Of a stretch of DNA of 7,051 nt, positions 4,849 to 7,051 are shown piece after piece. The notes under the pieces were generated by a model. It ran no database searches. It had not been told where the DNA came from and was given only the letters and a program-made list of their open reading frames with translations. Position 1 is the stretch's first letter; each line of letters opens with the position of its first letter. The translations under genes and the position numbers were made by a program. Source of the stretch: an uncultured Opitutia bacterium (GTDB taxonomy: Bacteria; Verrucomicrobiota; Verrucomicrobiia; Opitutales; Opitutaceae); the NCBI GenBank assembly GCA_903938935.1, contig CAJAFD010000296.1:1-7051 (forward strand). The letters run 5' to 3'.

Positions 4849-6363
4849 ATGCCCCTCCCCACGCTCACGCGCCGCCATTTTCTGCGCCACACCGCGCTCC
4901 TCACCACCGCCACTGCCCTCACTGCCCGCTCCTGGGGCCAAGTGGTCGGCGCCCATTCCGATATCCGCGTCGCCGTCGTCGGCCTCAACGGTCGCGGAAA
5001 AAACCACCTCAACAGCCTCAGCCAAATTAAAGGCGTCCGCATCGTCGCCATCTGCGACGCCGACACCGCCGTCCTCGACCGCACCGCCGCTACTCTCGCC
5101 AAACAAAGCGTCACGGTAAAAAAATTCACCGACGTTCGCCAGCTCCTCGCCTCGCCCGACCTCGACGCGATCACCATCGCCACTCCCAACCACTGGCACT
5201 CGCTCATGGGCATCTGGGCCCTGCAAGCGGGCAAAGATATCTACATCGAAAAACCCGTTTCCCACAACGTCTGGGAGGGCCGCCAACTCGTCGCCGCCGC
5301 CCAAAAAACCGGCCGCGTCGCCCAAGCCGGCACCCAAATCCGCTCCGGTGCAGGCCTCCGTGAAGCCGTCGCCTGGACGCAAGCCGGCCACCTCGGCAAA
5401 ATCACCGCCGCCCGTGGCTTTTGCTACAAACGCCGCGACAGCATTGGCCTCACCAGCGCGCCCACGCCCGTTCCCGCCACAATCAATTACGATCTCTGGT
5501 CCGGCCCCGCGCCCCTCGTCCCGCCCCACCGCAACTCCTCGAAAAACGGCCCCGTTCACTACGACTGGCACTGGATTTACCTCTACGGCAACGGCGACGT
5601 CGGCAACCAAGGCATCCACCAAATGGACGTCGCCCGCTGGTTCCTCGGCGAACCCGGCCTGCCCCGCCACACCCTCAGCATCGGCGGCCGCCTCGGCTAC
5701 CGCGACGACGGCGACACGCCCAACACCCAAGTCGTCATCCACGACTACGCCACCGCCCCGCTCATCTTCGAAGTCCGCGGCCTCCCCTCGAAATCCGGCG
5801 CGGGCACACCCGCCGGTGCAGGCTCCGAAGCCGGCTCCGCCAAAACTTCCGGCATGGACAACTACCGCGGCGTCGACGTCGGCAACGTCATCGATTGCGA
5901 AGGCGGCAGCATCGTGACCCACGGCTACTTTGCCGCCACCGCCTACGACAAAGCGGGCAAGGTCGTGAAAGAATTCAAAGGCACCGACCGCCACATGCAG
6001 AACTTCATCGACGTCGTCCGCAGCCGCAAAACCGCCGACCTCTACGGCCCCATCCTCGAAGGCCACGTCTCCAGCGCCCTCTGCCACCTCGGCAATATCT
6101 CCCACCAAACCGGCCGTACCGCGTCCGCCGCCGAGATCTCCGCCAAAATCAAAAGCGACGCCCCACTCGCCGAAGCCTACGGCCGCATGGCCGAACACCT
6201 CGCCGCCAACCAAGTCGACTTCGCAAAAACGCCCGCGACGCTCGGCCTCCCGTTAGCCGTCGACTCCGCCCGCGAACGTTTCATCGGCGAGACCGCCGCC
6301 GCGGCGAATACGCTGCTCAAGCGCGACTACCGCGCCGGCTTCGTCGTGCCGCAACTCGCCTAA
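4849..6363 (+). CDS. Tat-exported Gfo/Idh/MocA family oxidoreductase
   Basis: NAD(P)-dependent oxidoreductase of 504 residues, family Gfo/Idh/MocA, acting on sugars, inositols or related polyols. The N-terminus LTRRHFLRHTALLTTATALTA (residues 6-26) is a twin-arginine signal, so the folded enzyme should be exported with its cofactor bound. The Rossmann fold shows VAVVGLNGRG (41-50) and the acidic residue D70 (ICDAD) that usually contacts the ribose of NAD. ATPNHWHS (111-118) and EKP (134-136, with the catalytic Lys135) are standard. The C-terminal half has GDVGNQGIHQMDVARWFLG (249-267), whose His257 and Asp260 fit the active site. Residues 315-335 form an unusual Gly/Ala/Ser-rich stretch. The ATG at 4849 is preceded by C-rich DNA with no Shine-Dalgarno; upstream sequence in the same frame overlaps the DUF6807 gene in another reading frame and is not coding. 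It follows that gene by 55 bases, probably in one operon closed at 6406-6439. The substrate cannot be named. Confidence 0.95.
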   Translation: MPLPTLTRRHFLRHTALLTTATALTARSWGQVVGAHSDIRVAVVGLNGRGKNHLNSLSQIKGVRIVAICDADTAVLDRTAATLAKQSVTVKKFTDVRQLLASPDLDAITIATPNHWHSLMGIWALQAGKDIYIEKPVSHNVWEGRQLVAAAQKTGRVAQAGTQIRSGAGLREAVAWTQAGHLGKITAARGFCYKRRDSIGLTSAPTPVPATINYDLWSGPAPLVPPHRNSSKNGPVHYDWHWIYLYGNGDVGNQGIHQMDVARWFLGEPGLPRHTLSIGGRLGYRDDGDTPNTQVVIHDYATAPLIFEVRGLPSKSGAGTPAGAGSEAGSAKTSGMDNYRGVDVGNVIDCEGGSIVTHGYFAATAYDKAGKVVKEFKGTDRHMQNFIDVVRSRKTADLYGPILEGHVSSALCHLGNISHQTGRTASAAEISAKIKSDAPLAEAYGRMAEHLAANQVDFAKTPATLGLPLAVDSARERFIGETAAAANTLLKRDYRAGFVVPQLA

Positions 6364-6405
6364 ACGCGCCGCTCGCCGCGCCGTCACTTTCGACGGCTTA
6401 ACTCG

Positions 6406-6439
6406 TCCGCGTGGGTTCAACCCGCGCGGATTTTATTTT
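6406..6439 (+). terminator. Intrinsic terminator of the DUF6807/oxidoreductase operon
   Basis: The arms TCCGCGTGGGTT and AACCCGCGCGGA pair over their length (one G-U pair), leaving a loop of about five bases (TTCAA) at 6406-6430, followed by TTTTATTTT. The tract runs into the last bases of the convergent upp gene (stop codon at 6438-6440). A second small hairpin (GCCGTC/GACGGC, 6380-6397) lies just upstream, without a T-tract. On the minus strand the main hairpin is not followed by T residues, so it should stop plus-strand transcription mainly. Confidence 0.88.
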
Positions 6440-7051
6440 ACGTCCCGTAAAGCCGGTCGCCGAAATCACCCAACCCCGGCAAAATATATTTCTTCGCGTT
6501 GAGCCCGCGGTCGAGCGCAGCGACGTGCACCACGGTACCGGGATGCTGTTGCTCCACCTCGGCCACGCCCTCGGGCGAAGCCACGATACAAATGAGCCGC
6601 GGCTGCACCGCGCCCTTCTTCTTCGCGACGGTGATCGCCTGCGCCGCGCTCCCGCCCGTCGCCAACATCGGATCGACCAAAAACACGCGGCGCCCTTCGA
6701 GCGGCGGCAACTTGCAGTAATAATTTCGCGCCACCGCCGTCTCGTGATCTCGTTCCAAGCCTAGATAACCGACGCTGACATCAGGAAACGTGTCGAGAAA
6801 CGGCTGCACCATTCCGAGCCCGGCGCGCAAAATCGGTACCACGACCAACGGCTCATGCGGGAGCACGCGCCCCGTCATCGGCTCGAGCGGCGTCTCAATT
6901 TTTTTCGCCTCGGTCGGAAGATCCCGCGTCGCCTCGATCGCGAGCAGCAAACTGATCTGATAAGCGAGCGTGCGAAACGTCGCCGGCTTCGTCGTCGCAT
7001 CCCGCAAATGCGTCATGATGTGCGCCGCGAGCGGGTGATCGAGAATGTGGA
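6438..7051 (-). CDS. upp: Uracil phosphoribosyltransferase (N-terminus cut by window edge)
   Basis: Cytoplasmic pyrimidine-salvage enzyme that makes UMP from uracil and PRPP. Reading from the window edge, HILDHPLAAHIMTHLRD is the usual start of the family (HPL...LRD) and shows that the gene continues past 7051; only a few residues are missing, since Upp is about 208-210 residues and about 203 are visible. Motifs in order: FRTLAYQISLLLAIEATRDL, the VVVPILRAGLGM block, YLGLERDHET (active-site lid region), the PRPP-binding loop VFLVDPMLATGGSA, and the C-terminal uracil-binding PGLGDFGDRLYGT. Nothing is missing or disrupted. It is convergent with the oxidoreductase gene, with 74 bases between the two stop codons, and its own terminator is not evident unless the hairpin at 6406-6430 serves weakly. 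An ATG further downstream at 7014-7016 is internal, since conserved residues precede it. Confidence 0.97.
   Translation of the reverse strand, partial: HILDHPLAAHIMTHLRDATTKPATFRTLAYQISLLLAIEATRDLPTEAKKIETPLEPMTGRVLPHEPLVVVPILRAGLGMVQPFLDTFPDVSVGYLGLERDHETAVARNYYCKLPPLEGRRVFLVDPMLATGGSAAQAITVAKKKGAVQPRLICIVASPEGVAEVEQQHPGTVVHVAALDRGLNAKKYILPGLGDFGDRLYGT

Noticed and set aside
3753..5234. Open frame of 493 codons on the minus strand
   Set aside because: It is opposite the DUF6807 gene and the start of the oxidoreductase gene, has low-complexity composition and no recognisable motif.
4702..6213. Open frame of 503 codons on the minus strand
   Set aside because: It is opposite the well-supported oxidoreductase gene. 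Its translation is a Gly/Ala/Val/Asp-rich mixture with no domain, as expected from the antisense of C-ending codons in GC-rich DNA.
5421..6401. Open frame of 326 codons on the plus strand
   Set aside because: Out-of-frame shadow of the oxidoreductase gene; the translation is almost only Arg, Pro, His and Leu.

Overview
The window is dense, GC-rich bacterial DNA. The content suggests a member of the Verrucomicrobiota, probably near the Opitutaceae: a Tat-exported Gfo/Idh/MocA oxidoreductase paired with a secreted DUF6807 protein, a DUF3016 lipidless secreted protein, a secreted MTA/SAH-nucleosidase-like enzyme, and starts without Shine-Dalgarno sequences. The taxon is inferred from protein flavour only; no marker gene is present. 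Nine protein-coding genes are seen, two of them cut by the window edges. There are no rRNA or tRNA genes, insertion sequences or CRISPR arrays.

Layout. (1) 1-1233, minus strand: the N-terminal 144 codons of a DEAD-box RNA helicase, and upstream of it a small RRM protein with a Gly/Arg-rich repeat tail. Two intrinsic terminators in tandem separate them. Both are RNA-remodelling proteins of the kind often linked to cold adaptation. (2) 1234-3695, minus strand: four co-directional genes, in order of transcription a secreted PNP/UDP-family nucleosidase (MTAN-like), a secreted DUF3016 protein, an S4-domain Hsp15-like RNA-binding protein, and a hotdog-fold acyl-CoA thioesterase. (3) 3696-3794: a divergent intergenic region holding a perfect 14-bp palindrome. 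(4) 3795-6363, plus strand: a probable two-gene operon of a secreted DUF6807 protein and a Tat-signal Gfo/Idh/MocA oxidoreductase, closed by a strong terminator at 6406-6439. (5) 6438-7051, minus strand: uracil phosphoribosyltransferase (upp), convergent with the operon and missing only a few N-terminal residues at the window edge.

How the genes may work together. The DUF6807/oxidoreductase pair is typical of carbohydrate-degrading Verrucomicrobiota, Planctomycetota and Bacteroidota and probably modifies sugars or sugar derivatives in the periplasm. The exported nucleosidase would release bases outside the cytoplasm, and upp (uracil salvage) lies 2.7 kb away, but a functional link is only a guess. 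Most of the window is ordinary core or semi-core genome. The points most worth a second look are the exported nucleosidase with an intact catalytic triad, the DUF6807/Tat-oxidoreductase pair, the palindrome between the divergent genes, the lack of Shine-Dalgarno sequences, and the tandem terminators and 27-bp repeat around the RRM gene.
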